Of a stretch of 39,701 nt of DNA, positions 1 through 9,263 are shown one piece after another. The translations under genes and the position numbers were made by a program. Source of the DNA: Gammaproteobacteria bacterium. Its GTDB lineage: Bacteria > Pseudomonadota > Gammaproteobacteria > UBA4575. Below the pieces are notes generated by a model. It did not search any database. It was not told the DNA's origin and saw only the letters and a list, made by a program, of their open reading frames with translations. The DNA lies in assembly GCA_013001685.1 (NCBI GenBank), contig JABDMD010000044.1, positions 1-39,701 of the forward strand. The letters run 5' to 3'. The first letter of the stretch is position 1. Every line of letters begins with the position of its first letter.

Positions 1-61
1 AGCTAACATCCTCGGCATGCACCTCAAGTTTCGCAATCCACGTCGAAACCAAGTCGCCCCC
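1..61 (-). ncRNA. ssrA: tmRNA (ssrA), 5' end only
   Basis: Read on the minus strand, the first 61 bases begin GGGGGCGACTTGG and continue with TTTCGACGTGGATTGCGAAAC and GGTGCATGCCGAGG. These match the conserved 5' end of bacterial tmRNA: the acceptor-stem strand, the TTCGACG tRNA-like segment and the 'GGTGCATGCCGAGG' run. tmRNA rescues stalled ribosomes by trans-translation with SmpB. The tag-peptide frame, pseudoknots and 3' acceptor half lie beyond the left edge of the window, so the tag cannot be read. The 5' end could be base 60 or 61. The gene is divergent from purL, and 155 bases separate the two starts. Confidence 0.9.
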
Positions 62-83
62 AAAAGAGACATAAAACAGAGCA

Positions 84-89
84 ATTATA
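84..89 (-). promoter_or_regulatory. Possible -10 box for ssrA (TATAAT)
   Basis: A perfect TATAAT lies on the minus strand 22 bases upstream of the mature tmRNA 5' end. Transcription from it would leave a short leader for RNase P to remove, which is normal for tmRNA. No convincing -35 box is seen at the right spacing. A weaker TTATGT box closer to the gene is an alternative. Confidence 0.35.
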
Positions 90-216
90 CTATATAAACA
101 ACCACTTGGCCGTATTCTGATAGCACAATTATCTTAATGATTAGACCGCTTGTTTTCGATATGATTCACGCCTTTCTTATACTCATTCGCCAACCTATAA
201 AAGGCACTGCATTTTC

Positions 217-3200
217 ATGTTGATCATCGACGGAGGTCATGCGTTATCTCAATTTAGAACCGAATCTCTCCAGCGCCAACTTGAAGGTATTACTGCAAAA
301 GTAGATGGCTTCTCTTCGAAGTTTGTTCACTTTATTCAATCTAGTAGTGATTTAGAGCCACAAGAAGTTTCAAAACTAGAAGCATTACTCTTATACATAC
401 CTCCAGCTTCTACAAACTCTAAAAATGATCTTCAGATCTTGGTTGTTCCTCGGTTTGGAACGATTTCTCCATGGTCATCTAAGGCTACTGATATTGCACA
501 TAACTGTGGCTTAACCAATATTGTTCGAATAGAGCGCGGCACGTTGTATGAATTTTCATTAAAAGAAGCAGCGGATGAAAATGAGATTCAACAAATTTCT
601 CATCTATTACATGACCGGATGACGGAATCGGTTTTATTTGATGCACAAGAAGCTGATTCTTTATTTAAGGATGAAGCAAAACGTGAATTAGTAGAAGTTA
701 CCTTAGGTGATAATCCTAAAGATGCATTGTTGAGTGCAAACCAAGATATGGGTCTTGCGCTAGCAGAAGATGAAATTGATTACTTAATCGAGAAGTACGA
801 ACAATTAGACCGTTCGCCAACCGATGTTGAATTGATGATGTTTGCACAAGCAAACTCAGAGCATTGTAGACATAAAATATTTAATGCCAGGTGGGTTATT
901 GATGGTCAAGCAAAAGAAGAAACATTGTTTGGCATGATTAAGAACACCTATAAGCATTCACCAGAAAATATTTTATCTGCTTACAGTGATAATGCCGCAG
1001 TAGTGACAGGTCATTCAGCAACACGTTTTCACGCCAATCCATCTACTTATCAATATCAATTTGATAATGAAGATGTGCATATCTTAATGAAAGTAGAAAC
1101 ACATAATCATCCTACTGCTATTTCACCTTTCCCGGGTGCGGCAACAGGTTCGGGTGGTGAGATACGTGATGAAGGTGCAGTAGGGCGCGGTGGCCGGCCT
1201 AAAGCGGGCTTATGTGGTTTTTCAGTTTCAAATTTACATTTACCAGGAAAGTTTCAACCTTGGGAATTTGAATATGGCAAACCCGACCGCATTGTTTCAG
1301 CTTTAGACATTATGAAAGAAGGCCCAATTGGGGCTGCATCTTTTAATAATGAGTTTGGTCGACCAAATATTCTTGGCTATTTTAGAACCTTAGAGTTGGA
1401 TGCCTCAGAGCAACAGGACCATAGTGATGTTCGCGGTTATCACAAACCAATTATGATTGCAGGTGGGTTGGGTAATGTTAGAAAAGAACATGTATTAAAA
1501 GAGAAATTCCCAGATGACACACCGATTGTTGTATTAGGTGGCCCAGCGATGTTAATTGGTCTTGGAGGCGGTGCTGCTTCTTCAATGGCCAGTGGAACCA
1601 GTACTGAAGATTTAGATTTTGCATCCGTGCAACGTGGTAATGCAGAAATGGAGCGTCGTTGCCAGGATGTAATTGAGCAATGTGTGGTACGAGGCAATGA
1701 GAGTCCTATCATTTCTATTCATGATGTAGGAGCAGGAGGGTTATCCAACGCCATTCCTGAACTGATTCATGATGCAGATTTAGGCGGTTCGTTTGAAATC
1801 AGAAATATACCAAACGCTGAACCAGGAATGTCCCCTAAAGAGATTTGGTGTAATGAGGCTCAAGAACGCTATGTAATTGCAGTAGCTAGGGACAAGTTAG
1901 AAGAATTTGAAGCCTTATGTAAACGTGAACGTTGCCCTTATGCAGTAGTAGGCGAGAGCACTAAAGAATCACAGCTCGTTCTTTCAGACAATGCTTTTGA
2001 AAATAATCCAATCGATATTCCGATGGATATTTTGCTTGGTAAAACCCCAAAGATGACACGTGATGTAGCTTCAGTCGCAACAACTTCAAAAGCAATAAAC
2101 ACAGCAGAAATTAATCTTGAAGAAGCTATCAATCGTGTTTTGCAATTGCCAAGTGTCGCATCAAAGAGTTTTTTAATAACCATTGGTGATCGAACCGTTA
2201 CGGGTATGGTTGCACGTGATCAATTCGTTGGTCCATGGCAAGTTCCTGTCTCAGATGTTGCAGTTACTTGCAGTGACTATATAGGTTACACAGGTGAATC
2301 GATGTCGATGGGTGAGCGCACTCCCGTTGCTTTATTATCAGGTCCTGCGTCTGGCCGCATGGCAATTTGCGAAGCGATTACTAATATTCTTGCTTCGGAT
2401 GTAAAACAACTTTCAGATATTCGCTTATCAGCAAACTGGATGTCGCCTGCGGGCCATGTTGGTGAAGATTCAAATTTATTTGCAACGGTACAAGCCGTGG
2501 GCAAAGAATTGTGTCCTGATTTAGGAATTGCGATACCAGTTGGTAAAGACTCTTTGTCTATGAAAAGTGTCTGGGAAGATAACGGTAAAAACAAAACTGT
2601 TACTGCTCCTTTGTCTTTAATTATTTCTGCATTTGCACCAGTAGAAGATGTTCGCAAGACATTAACACCACAATTAAACTTAGACATAGAAAGATCTAAT
2701 CTTTTATTAATTGATTTAGGTTCTAAGAAAAATCGCATGGGTGGGTCAGCTTTAGCGCAAGTGTTTTCGCAAATAGGCAATACTCCACCTGATTTAGATA
2801 ACACAACATTAATTAAAAGTTTGTTTGCAGCAATTACTGAATTAAAAACTGAAAATTTGATACAAGCTTATCATGATCGTTCAGATGGTGGTTTGTTAGC
2901 GTGTGTTTGTGAAATGAGTTTTGCTAGCCATGTAGGTATTGATATTCATTTAGATGATTTGGGCGATGATACAGTTCCCAGCTTGTTTTCAGAAGAGCTA
3001 GGTGTGGTGATGCAAATAGACGCAGAAGACCTTGATAAAGTAGAAAACATTATAGTGAAACATAATTTGGCTTCTATCACACACGTTTTCGGCAAACCTA
3101 ACGATACAAACACTATTAGCATTTCGCATAATAAAAAAGTTATTTATGAAAAGGATTGGTGTGAACTGTTAAATCATTGGTCTAGTACCAGCCATACTAT

Positions 3201-4110
3201 CCAATCTTTGCGTGATAATCCTGAATGTGCAGATCAAGAATTAACTGCGATTATTGACAAAAGCAATCCAGGTTTGAGTGTTAAGTTAACCTTTGATATT
3301 AACGAAGATACTAGTGTTCCTTATATTAGCACTGGCGTTCGACCTAAAATTGCGGTGTTACGTGAACAGGGTGTAAATGGCCATATGGAAATGGCGGCTG
3401 CATTTGATCGTGCTGGATTTGATTCTGTAGATGTTCATATGACTGATTTGATTGAGAAACGTCTGAAGTTAGATAACTTTCAAGGATTGGTGGCTTGCGG
3501 TGGGTTTTCATATGGAGATGTATTAGGTGCTGGCGGTGGCTGGGCGAAGTCGATCCTTTTTAACAGTTACCTAAAAGACGAGTTTGCAAAGTACTTTGCT
3601 AACCCCAATTTTTTTGCATTGGGGGTGTGTAACGGATGCCAAATGATGTCTCAGCTAAGCGACATAATTCCAGGGACTGAACACTGGCCAACCTTTGTTC
3701 AAAATACTTCGGAACAATTTGAAGCGAGGCTAGTAATGGTTGAAGTTAAAAACTCAGCTTCATTATTATTTAATGGTATGCATGGTTCGACGATGCCAGT
3801 AGTGGTAGCGCACGGTGAAGGTAGGGCGGATGTGTCCAATGATTCACTAGATTATCTGAATAAACATAATCAAATAACGATGAATTACATTAATAATAGT
3901 CAACAAGCTACTGATATTTATCCATTTAATCCTAATGGTTCACCTCAGGGCGCAACTGGATTTTGCAATGAAGATGGACGCTTCACGATTATGATGCCGC
4001 ACCCTGAGAGATTATTTCGTAGTGTTCAGTATTCATGGCGACCAAAAGAGTGGGCTGAAAATGGGCCATGGATGAGAATGTTTAGGAATGCTCGAAATTC
4101 TTTAGGTTAA
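217..4110 (+). CDS. purL: Phosphoribosylformylglycinamidine synthase (FGAM synthase)
   Basis: PurL converts FGAR, glutamine and ATP to FGAM in the fourth step of de novo purine synthesis, in the cytoplasm. At 1,297 residues it is the long single-chain form typical of gammaproteobacteria, with synthetase and glutaminase in one polypeptide. Visible motifs are SEHCRHK near residue 213, the glycine-rich [14 protein letters not shown] near 305, [11 protein letters not shown] in the first synthetase half and GKDSLSMKS in the second. A class I glutaminase domain starts near 1040, with nucleophile Cys1138 in GVCNGCQMM and the His1262/Glu1264 pair in PHPERLFR. The ATG at 217 gives the expected family N terminus (GGHALSQFR). 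No strong ribosome site is seen, only AAAAGG about 11 bases upstream. The gene appears to be a single transcription unit. Confidence 0.98.
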   Translation: MLIIDGGHALSQFRTESLQRQLEGITAKVDGFSSKFVHFIQSSSDLEPQEVSKLEALLLYIPPASTNSKNDLQILVVPRFGTISPWSSKATDIAHNCGLTNIVRIERGTLYEFSLKEAADENEIQQISHLLHDRMTESVLFDAQEADSLFKDEAKRELVEVTLGDNPKDALLSANQDMGLALAEDEIDYLIEKYEQLDRSPTDVELMMFAQANSEHCRHKIFNARWVIDGQAKEETLFGMIKNTYKHSPENILSAYSDNAAVVTGHSATRFHANPSTYQYQFDNEDVHILMKVETHNHPTAISPFPGAATGSGGEIRDEGAVGRGGRPKAGLCGFSVSNLHLPGKFQPWEFEYGKPDRIVSALDIMKEGPIGAASFNNEFGRPNILGYFRTLELDASEQQDHSDVRGYHKPIMIAGGLGNVRKEHVLKEKFPDDTPIVVLGGPAMLIGLGGGAASSMASGTSTEDLDFASVQRGNAEMERRCQDVIEQCVVRGNESPIISIHDVGAGGLSNAIPELIHDADLGGSFEIRNIPNAEPGMSPKEIWCNEAQERYVIAVARDKLEEFEALCKRERCPYAVVGESTKESQLVLSDNAFENNPIDIPMDILLGKTPKMTRDVASVATTSKAINTAEINLEEAINRVLQLPSVASKSFLITIGDRTVTGMVARDQFVGPWQVPVSDVAVTCSDYIGYTGESMSMGERTPVALLSGPASGRMAICEAITNILASDVKQLSDIRLSANWMSPAGHVGEDSNLFATVQAVGKELCPDLGIAIPVGKDSLSMKSVWEDNGKNKTVTAPLSLIISAFAPVEDVRKTLTPQLNLDIERSNLLLIDLGSKKNRMGGSALAQVFSQIGNTPPDLDNTTLIKSLFAAITELKTENLIQAYHDRSDGGLLACVCEMSFASHVGIDIHLDDLGDDTVPSLFSEELGVVMQIDAEDLDKVENIIVKHNLASITHVFGKPNDTNTISISHNKKVIYEKDWCELLNHWSSTSHTIQSLRDNPECADQELTAIIDKSNPGLSVKLTFDINEDTSVPYISTGVRPKIAVLREQGVNGHMEMAAAFDRAGFDSVDVHMTDLIEKRLKLDNFQGLVACGGFSYGDVLGAGGGWAKSILFNSYLKDEFAKYFANPNFFALGVCNGCQMMSQLSDIIPGTEHWPTFVQNTSEQFEARLVMVEVKNSASLLFNGMHGSTMPVVVAHGEGRADVSNDSLDYLNKHNQITMNYINNSQQATDIYPFNPNGSPQGATGFCNEDGRFTIMMPHPERLFRSVQYSWRPKEWAENGPWMRMFRNARNSLG

Positions 4111-4121
4111 ACAGTGCCTTA

Positions 4122-4189
4122 AGAGCATTTTATAAGTAAATTTATAAAGAAAATTCGATATCTAAAATATTTTTTCTAAAAAATGCTCT
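4122..4189. repeat. Perfect 10-bp inverted repeat downstream of purL
   Basis: AGAGCATTTT (4122-4131) and AAAATGCTCT (4180-4189) are perfect reverse complements separated by 48 AT-rich bases. The position just after the purL stop suggests a role in 3' end formation or mRNA stability. The loop is long and there is no GC-rich stem with a T-run, so it is not a textbook terminator. Confidence 0.45.
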
Positions 4190-4241
4190 AATTATGTCAA
4201 TTATTGCTAATTCGTAATTTCTATTTGCTATCTAAATAACC

Positions 4242-4247
4242 TATAAT
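4242..4247 (+). promoter_or_regulatory. Possible -10 box (TATAAT) for the barrel protein gene
   Basis: A perfect TATAAT lies 42 bases before the ATG at 4290, in the 179-base gap after purL. The -35 region at 17-base spacing (TTCTAT) is a poor match, so this is a position-supported guess. Confidence 0.35.
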
Positions 4248-4289
4248 TACATAAAGCCTTAAAATAGGCAGGGTAGAATTGGTTAAATC

Positions 4290-4910
4290 ATGGACAATTT
4301 TCGCAAAACATTACTCACTTCAGCAGCATTTACTGTGCTGACATTAAGTACTATTCAAGCAGAGTGGTATGTAGGTGCAGATGCTGTTCAGCAAGATGTA
4401 ATTCCTTACCCAAGTAGTTTGTCTAATACTGATTTTTCTTCTGACGATATTTTGAGTTACAAACAAAATAGAAATGCTCAGGACAATAATGTTTCTTTGT
4501 TTGGCGGTTACAAAACTACTCAAAATTTTGCTTTGCAGCTTGAATACCAAGATGAACTTTCATTTGGTATCGACGATATGTTTGCTGGTTCATCACTTTG
4601 GTTTCCTGAAGCCAGTACTCAAAATTTTGAATCGACTGGATTGTACCTTTCTGGCATAAGCAGTTATCCAATTAACGATAATGGCGCTTTGTATATGAAG
4701 GGTGGCTTATTCAACTGGGAAGTTGATTCGAATTACTACGAAACGAGTTCTAATTTTCTCGGCCAAACTCGTGGCACCGATATATTCTATGGTTTAGGTG
4801 CAAATTATGACCTAAATGCTCGATTTGGTGTAAGTGCCGAATGGGAACGTTATCAGATGGAAAAATCTGATATTGATTACCTATCTACCAAGCTTAAGTT
4901 TAAGTTTTAA
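4290..4910 (+). CDS. Small outer-membrane beta-barrel-like protein, unknown function
   Basis: This 206-residue protein has a cleavable signal peptide (about residues 1-24, ending STIQA before EWYVG). It is followed by alternating-polarity segments rich in Tyr, Phe and Gly, such as VSLFGGYKTT, GLYLSGISSY and IFYGLGANYDL. It ends with KLKFKF, a terminal Phe preceded by alternating hydrophobic residues, as expected for a BAM-inserted barrel. The overall pattern resembles the 8-strand OmpA-like/opacity/OmpW-size porin families (YVGADAVQQD at the start, repeated GG/GA turns). There is no OmpA peptidoglycan-binding domain. It stands alone between purL and glyA with its own probable promoter. The specific ligand or role is not evident; the barrel assignment is an inference from composition and termini. 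Confidence 0.7.
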   Translation: MDNFRKTLLTSAAFTVLTLSTIQAEWYVGADAVQQDVIPYPSSLSNTDFSSDDILSYKQNRNAQDNNVSLFGGYKTTQNFALQLEYQDELSFGIDDMFAGSSLWFPEASTQNFESTGLYLSGISSYPINDNGALYMKGGLFNWEVDSNYYETSSNFLGQTRGTDIFYGLGANYDLNARFGVSAEWERYQMEKSDIDYLSTKLKFKF

Positions 4911-4934
4911 CGCTAGAAAATTACTATCTCTATC

Positions 4935-4979
4935 GGTAGATAAACCTAGAAATTTCAGGCTAAACGCTTGAAATCTACC
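4935..4979 (+). promoter_or_regulatory. Extended hairpin between the barrel gene and glyA
   Basis: Two nested stems can be drawn. GGTAGA (4935-4940) pairs with TCTACC (4974-4979). TTTCAGGC (4953-4960) pairs with GCTTGAAA (4966-4973), with one G-U pair, around a five-base TAAAC loop. A 12-base bulge on the 5' side separates the stems. It lies 25 bases after the upstream gene stop and before the probable glyA promoter, so it most likely ends or stabilises the upstream transcript. Confidence 0.4.
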
Positions 4980-5012
4980 CATATTTTCCAATTTTTATAC
5001 AAATACTTGAGC

Positions 5013-5018
5013 TATAAT
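5013..5018 (+). promoter_or_regulatory. Possible glyA -10 box (TATAAT)
   Basis: A perfect TATAAT in GAGCTATAATTATC lies 61 bases before the glyA ATG and after the hairpin. No close -35 match is present at 17 bases, so an activator-dependent or weak promoter is possible. Confidence 0.4.
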
Positions 5019-5078
5019 TATCTTCTTAAATTACAACACTTAATTACTCATCAATTATCTTAGTGGGAGACCTTCGTA

Positions 5079-6359
5079 ATGTTTACACCAGACATGACTA
5101 TTGCCGGTTTTGACAATGAATTAACCGATGCAATTAATAAGGAAATTCTTCGCCAAGAAGAGCACGTAGAACTTATTGCTTCAGAAAACTACGCCAGTCC
5201 ACGTGTAATGGAGGCTCAAGGTACCGTGCTAACCAATAAATATGCTGAAGGCTACCCAGCGAAACGTTATTACGGTGGATGTGAATTTGTAGACGTTGCC
5301 GAGCAATTAGCGATTGATCGTTTGAAAAGCCTTTTTGGTGCTGACTATGCAAACGTACAACCACACTCTGGTTCACAAGCGAACGCTGCAGTGTTTTTAG
5401 CATTGCTAGAGCCGCATGACACTATTATGGGATTAGACTTATCTCACGGTGGTCACTTAACACATGGTTGCCCAGTAAACTTCTCGGGTAAAAACTACAA
5501 TGCTGTTCTTTATGGATTAAATCCTGAAACTGGCGAAGTGGATTACGATGAAGTTGAACGCTTAGCTAAAGAAAACAAACCAAAGATGATCATTGCTGGT
5601 TTCTCAGCATATTCTAAAATTTGGGACTGGCAGCGTTTCAGGGATATTTGTGATCAAGTAGGTGCGTTACTAATGGTTGATATGGCACACGTATCAGGCT
5701 TAATTGCAGCAGATGAATATCCAAACCCTGTGCCTATAGCTGATGTTGTAACTTCAACTACGCATAAAACACTACGTGGCCCACGCGGTGGCATCATTCT
5801 TGCGCGCAAAAATGATGAAATAACTAAGAAATTAAATTCTGCCGTATTTCCAGGCACTCAAGGTGGACCTCTTATGCATGTGATTGCAGCAAAAGCGGTT
5901 GCATTCTTAGAAGCATCAAAACCTGAGTTTAAAGATTATCAACAGCAAGTGGTTAAGAATGCTAAAGCCATGGCGAATCAATTCATGGAGCGTGGTTATA
6001 AAATTGTTTCTGGCGGAACCGACTGTCACTTATTCTTAGTAGATCTCATTGATAAAGGTATTACTGGAAAAGCGGCAGACGCTGCACTTGGTAATGCAAA
6101 TATTACTGTAAATAAAAATACTGTACCTGGTGATCCTCAATCACCATTTGTAACCAGTGGTTTGCGTATTGGTACTCCTGCTGGAACTACACGCGGCTTT
6201 AAAGAAGCAGAGTGTAAGGAACTTGTTAATTGGATTTGCGATATTCTAGATGACTTGGAAAACCAAGAAACTATCGATCGTGTCAAAAATCAGGTTCTTG
6301 ATTTATGTAAGCGTTTCCCAGTTTACAGTTCAAGTGATCAACAACAGGCGGTTGCATAA
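5079..6359 (+). CDS. glyA: Serine hydroxymethyltransferase
   Basis: GlyA is a PLP enzyme that interconverts serine and glycine while loading one-carbon units onto tetrahydrofolate. The 426-residue length is typical. Diagnostic stretches are [15 protein letters not shown] near residue 27, [25 protein letters not shown], and the PLP-lysine motif [12 protein letters not shown] with Lys230. The C-terminal half has [15 protein letters not shown]. The ATG at 5079 is preceded by GGGAG at a good distance, which supports this start. It leads a long co-directional run in which nrdR follows after 28 bases. Supply of glycine and formyl-folate links it loosely to purL upstream. Confidence 0.98.
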   Translation: MFTPDMTIAGFDNELTDAINKEILRQEEHVELIASENYASPRVMEAQGTVLTNKYAEGYPAKRYYGGCEFVDVAEQLAIDRLKSLFGADYANVQPHSGSQANAAVFLALLEPHDTIMGLDLSHGGHLTHGCPVNFSGKNYNAVLYGLNPETGEVDYDEVERLAKENKPKMIIAGFSAYSKIWDWQRFRDICDQVGALLMVDMAHVSGLIAADEYPNPVPIADVVTSTTHKTLRGPRGGIILARKNDEITKKLNSAVFPGTQGGPLMHVIAAKAVAFLEASKPEFKDYQQQVVKNAKAMANQFMERGYKIVSGGTDCHLFLVDLIDKGITGKAADAALGNANITVNKNTVPGDPQSPFVTSGLRIGTPAGTTRGFKEAECKELVNWICDILDDLENQETIDRVKNQVLDLCKRFPVYSSSDQQQAVA

Positions 6360-6387
6360 AAGTACAAAAGTTATTAGGCATTAACTA

Positions 6388-6906
6388 ATGCATTGTCCTT
6401 TTTGTAAGTCTGAGGAAACAAAGGTCATTGATTCACGGCTTGCGAGCGAGGGTTATCAAGTTCGCAGGCGTCGTGAATGTTTAAACTGTAATGAACGATT
6501 TACAACTTTCGAGTCAGCAGAAAGAAACTTACCAAGAGTTGTTAAACACGACGGTAGAAGAGAACCTTTTAACGAAGAAAAGTTACGCAAAGGCATCATA
6601 CTAGCCTGTGAGAAACGTCCTGTACCAACAGAACACATCGATGCTTCAATTAATTTAATTTCCCGCAAAGCACTCGGGGTAGGTGAACGTGAGATTCCTG
6701 CAAAAGTCATTGGCGAGTGGGTTATGCAAGAACTACGATCTTTAGATCAAGTTGCTTATGTAAGGTTTGCATCGGTGTATATGAGCTTTGAAGACGTACA
6801 AGCATTCAAAGACATAATTGACCGTGTTGAGAATGACCTAACACCTGAAATGCTTAAAAATCAGCTTGCGTTACTTGTTGACGATACTGATAAAAAACCT
6901 CACTAG
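6388..6906 (+). CDS. nrdR: Transcriptional repressor NrdR
   Basis: NrdR represses ribonucleotide reductase genes in response to ATP/dATP. The 172-residue protein starts with a zinc ribbon (MHCPFC, with Cys3 and Cys6, paired with ECLNCNERF near residues 31-34). An ATP-cone domain follows (RVVKHDGRREPFNEEKLRKGI), ending near residue 145. Length and architecture match the family, and the ATG start places the first zinc cysteines at the usual positions. It sits 28 bases after glyA and 32 bases before ribD, the common glyA/nrdR/rib neighbourhood of gammaproteobacteria. No NrdR box could be assigned in this window. Confidence 0.97.
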   Translation: MHCPFCKSEETKVIDSRLASEGYQVRRRRECLNCNERFTTFESAERNLPRVVKHDGRREPFNEEKLRKGIILACEKRPVPTEHIDASINLISRKALGVGEREIPAKVIGEWVMQELRSLDQVAYVRFASVYMSFEDVQAFKDIIDRVENDLTPEMLKNQLALLVDDTDKKPH

Positions 6907-6938
6907 AAATTTCATAAACTTAGCTGGCACACGTCAGT

Positions 6939-8060
6939 ATGAATAAAAATCAAAACGATCAAGCCTTTATGGCAGAAGCTCTGCGCTTAGCAGCAAAAGG
7001 TCTATATACAACACGAACCAATCCAAGGGTAGGCTGCGTAATAGTAAAAGACGGGGAGATCATTGGACGTGGTTTTCATTTATCTCCAGGAAATCCTCAC
7101 GCTGAAGTTCTTGCCTTAGAGGATGTTAAGCAGAACAGCAAAGGTTCAACAATCTATGTGAACCTAGAGCCTTGCTCACATCATGGCAAAACACCGCCTT
7201 GTGCAGAAGCACTAGCAGCTGCAAAAGTATCTCGAGTAGTAACCGCTATGACTGATCCCAATCCTTTAGTTAATGGGCAAGGATTAAAGTTATTGCAAAG
7301 CCATGGTATCAAAACAGAGACTAATGTTTTAAAAAGTGAAGCTACAGAATTAAATAAGGGCTTTATAAAACGCATGACTAATGGCCGACCTTATTTGACA
7401 GTAAAATCAGCTATTAGCTTGGATGGTAAAACTGCGTTGCAATCTGGTGAAAGCAAATGGATCAGTAGCAATGAATCTCGTACAGACGTACAAAAGCTTC
7501 GTGCAAGGAGTTGTGCAATTATGACGGGCATTGATACTGTAGTTACAGATGATCCTAGCTTAAATGTTAGACTTAACGAGAAAGATCTTGGTGTAGAGGA
7601 CCATATCGAACAGCCGAAAAGAGTTATTCTAGATACAGATTTGCGTATTTCGTCTAGTGCAAAAATATTAAATCAAACTGAAGATGTAATTATTTATACT
7701 TGTGCTGCTGAAAATAAAAAAGCTACAGAACTTAAAAAGCATAATGTAGAAATTGTTATCACAAAAAAAACTAATAATCATGTTGACCTAAATGCTGTTA
7801 TGAATAATCTTGCAAAAAGAGATATTAATGAAGTTTTGGTTGAAGCTGGATCTACTTTGATTGGTAGTTTGTTAGAAAATAAACTAGTAGATGAAATGAT
7901 TATATATATGGCTCCTCATATTATGGGGGATGCAAGCTTTGGTCTAGCAAAGTTGGATTCTATTCAAGCTATGCAAGATCGTATCGAGTTGAATATTTGT
8001 CAGACGAGAAATATCGGCAATGATATTAAATTACAATTAAAACCTCAGTATTTAAATTAA
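6939..8060 (+). CDS. ribD: Bifunctional riboflavin deaminase/reductase RibD
   Basis: RibD performs the second and third steps of riboflavin synthesis: zinc-dependent deamination of the pyrimidine ring, then NADPH reduction of the ribosyl chain. The N-terminal deaminase (about residues 8-125) carries the zinc motifs HAEVLAL and EPCSHHGKTPPC. The C-terminal reductase (about 150-370) has KSAISLDGKTAL, the ITGIDTV-type segment MTGIDTVVTDDP and EAGSTLIGSLL. Length (373) is normal. The ATG at 6939 follows a short gap after nrdR. No FMN riboswitch fits in the 32-base gap, so expression probably depends on upstream promoters. Confidence 0.97.
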   Translation: MNKNQNDQAFMAEALRLAAKGLYTTRTNPRVGCVIVKDGEIIGRGFHLSPGNPHAEVLALEDVKQNSKGSTIYVNLEPCSHHGKTPPCAEALAAAKVSRVVTAMTDPNPLVNGQGLKLLQSHGIKTETNVLKSEATELNKGFIKRMTNGRPYLTVKSAISLDGKTALQSGESKWISSNESRTDVQKLRARSCAIMTGIDTVVTDDPSLNVRLNEKDLGVEDHIEQPKRVILDTDLRISSSAKILNQTEDVIIYTCAAENKKATELKKHNVEIVITKKTNNHVDLNAVMNNLAKRDINEVLVEAGSTLIGSLLENKLVDEMIIYMAPHIMGDASFGLAKLDSIQAMQDRIELNICQTRNIGNDIKLQLKPQYLN

Positions 8061-8067
8061 AAAATAT

Positions 8068-8640
8068 ATGTCTACTATTGTTGCAGTACAAAAAAATGGC
8101 AAAGCTTGTATTGCCGCAGACACATTAACTACATTTGGTGATGTTAAGCAATCAAGTGAATTTGATAGTACACATGACAAAGTTTATCAATATAAAGATA
8201 ACTATTTTGGAATTGTAGGTAGCGCAGCCCATCATATTGTTATTCAAAGTTTATTGAAGAAACATGGAGATGAGTTAAATTTCAGCTCTCAATTAGAGAT
8301 TTTTGAGTCTTTCAGAACTTTGCATCCAATTCTTAAAGATGAATACTATTTAAATCCAAAAGACGAAGAAGATGATCCTTACGAATCCTCTAGAATTGAC
8401 ACATTAATTATCAACCCTCATGGAATTTTTGCAGTTTACGCACTAAGAGAAGTATTTGAGTATTCTAGATTTTGGGCCGTTGGATCAGGTGGAGATATTG
8501 CCCTTGGAGCGATGTATGCATTATATGATCGCTTAGAATGTGCAGAAGAGATAGCGAAAAATGGAATCGAGGCAGGAGCAACGTTTAATAATGCTACTGC
8601 ATTACCTTTAACTTCTTACATAATAGATTTGGATAAGTAA
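8068..8640 (+). CDS. HslV-like Ntn-hydrolase (proteasome fold), orphan
   Basis: The N terminus MSTIVAVQKNGKACIAADTL closely follows HslV (MTTIVSVRRNG..IAGDG) and other proteasome-fold Ntn hydrolases. The expected active-site set can be placed: an N-terminal Ser2/Thr3 nucleophile candidate, Asp in IAADT, Lys in THDKVYQ and Ser in the GSGGD turn near residue 143. The 190-residue length is slightly longer than HslV, and the middle (NPKDEEDDPYESS) is an acidic insertion not seen in HslV. No hslU unfoldase lies beside it. It is embedded between ribD (7-base gap) and ribE (10-base gap), so it should be co-transcribed with riboflavin genes. Substrate and role are unknown. If only Met is removed, Ser would be the nucleophile, as reported for the Bacillus homologue CodW. 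Confidence 0.7.
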   Translation: MSTIVAVQKNGKACIAADTLTTFGDVKQSSEFDSTHDKVYQYKDNYFGIVGSAAHHIVIQSLLKKHGDELNFSSQLEIFESFRTLHPILKDEYYLNPKDEEDDPYESSRIDTLIINPHGIFAVYALREVFEYSRFWAVGSGGDIALGAMYALYDRLECAEEIAKNGIEAGATFNNATALPLTSYIIDLDK

Positions 8641-8650
8641 GTTTTAAAGT

Positions 8651-9253
8651 ATGTTTACTGGAATTATTGAAGAAATTGGTACAATTCAAAACGTAGTTGA
8701 GAAAGGTGATATCCATCAATATCGTATCCAGGCTACAGCTGAATTTATGAAAGGTGTAGAGCTCGGGGACAGTATTTCTGTTAGTGGTATATGTTTAACT
8801 GCGTATAATATTCAAAACGATTCATTTCAAGTTGATGTATCAGTAGAAACTCAAAAATGTACTAGCTTTGGCCAGCCGATAAGAAATAATCAAGTTAATT
8901 TAGAACGTGCAGTAACTCCATCCACACGACTCGGCGGTCATTTAGTTAGCGGTCATGTAGATGGTCTTGGAACACTTGTTCAACGTAAAGATAGTTACAA
9001 CGAGACTATTTTATGGATTAGTAGTCCGACAGAACTTGTAAAATACATCGCAGTAAAGGGTTCTATTACTATTAATGGCGTTAGTCTGACTGTCAATCAG
9101 ACCAAAGAGGACCAACACTGCGTTACAATTATTCCGCATACTTTGAAAAATACCACTTTAAACGCTATACAAGTTCAAGATCTAGTAAACATTGAAGTGG
9201 ATTTAATCGCGAGATACTTAGAAAAGTTATCTGAAACAACATCCAGAACATAA
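8651..9253 (+). CDS. ribE: Riboflavin synthase alpha subunit
   Basis: This enzyme dismutates two molecules of 6,7-dimethyl-8-ribityllumazine to riboflavin and the pyrimidine precursor. The 200-residue protein starts with the classic MFTGIIEEIG. It contains the two similar lumazine-binding halves: SVSGICLTAY in the first (near residue 41) and TINGVSLTVN in the second (near 138). The linking GGHLVSGHVDG segment is also present. It lies 10 bases after the Ntn-hydrolase gene and 10 bases before ribH. The name ribE follows common usage (ribC in E. coli). Confidence 0.97.
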   Translation: MFTGIIEEIGTIQNVVEKGDIHQYRIQATAEFMKGVELGDSISVSGICLTAYNIQNDSFQVDVSVETQKCTSFGQPIRNNQVNLERAVTPSTRLGGHLVSGHVDGLGTLVQRKDSYNETILWISSPTELVKYIAVKGSITINGVSLTVNQTKEDQHCVTIIPHTLKNTTLNAIQVQDLVNIEVDLIARYLEKLSETTSRT

Positions 9254-9263
9254 ATTATAAAAG

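Noticed and set aside
2286-2804. 172-residue minus-strand ORF within purL
   Set aside because: It is a shadow of the purL reading frame, with no recognisable motif or start context.
4911-5078. Glycine riboswitch before glyA
   Set aside because: The nested hairpin lacks the tandem aptamer layout and conserved glycine-aptamer core sequences, and probably lies upstream of the promoter.
6907-6938. FMN riboswitch before ribD
   Set aside because: Only 32 bases separate nrdR and ribD, too short for an RFN element, and no RFN core is visible.
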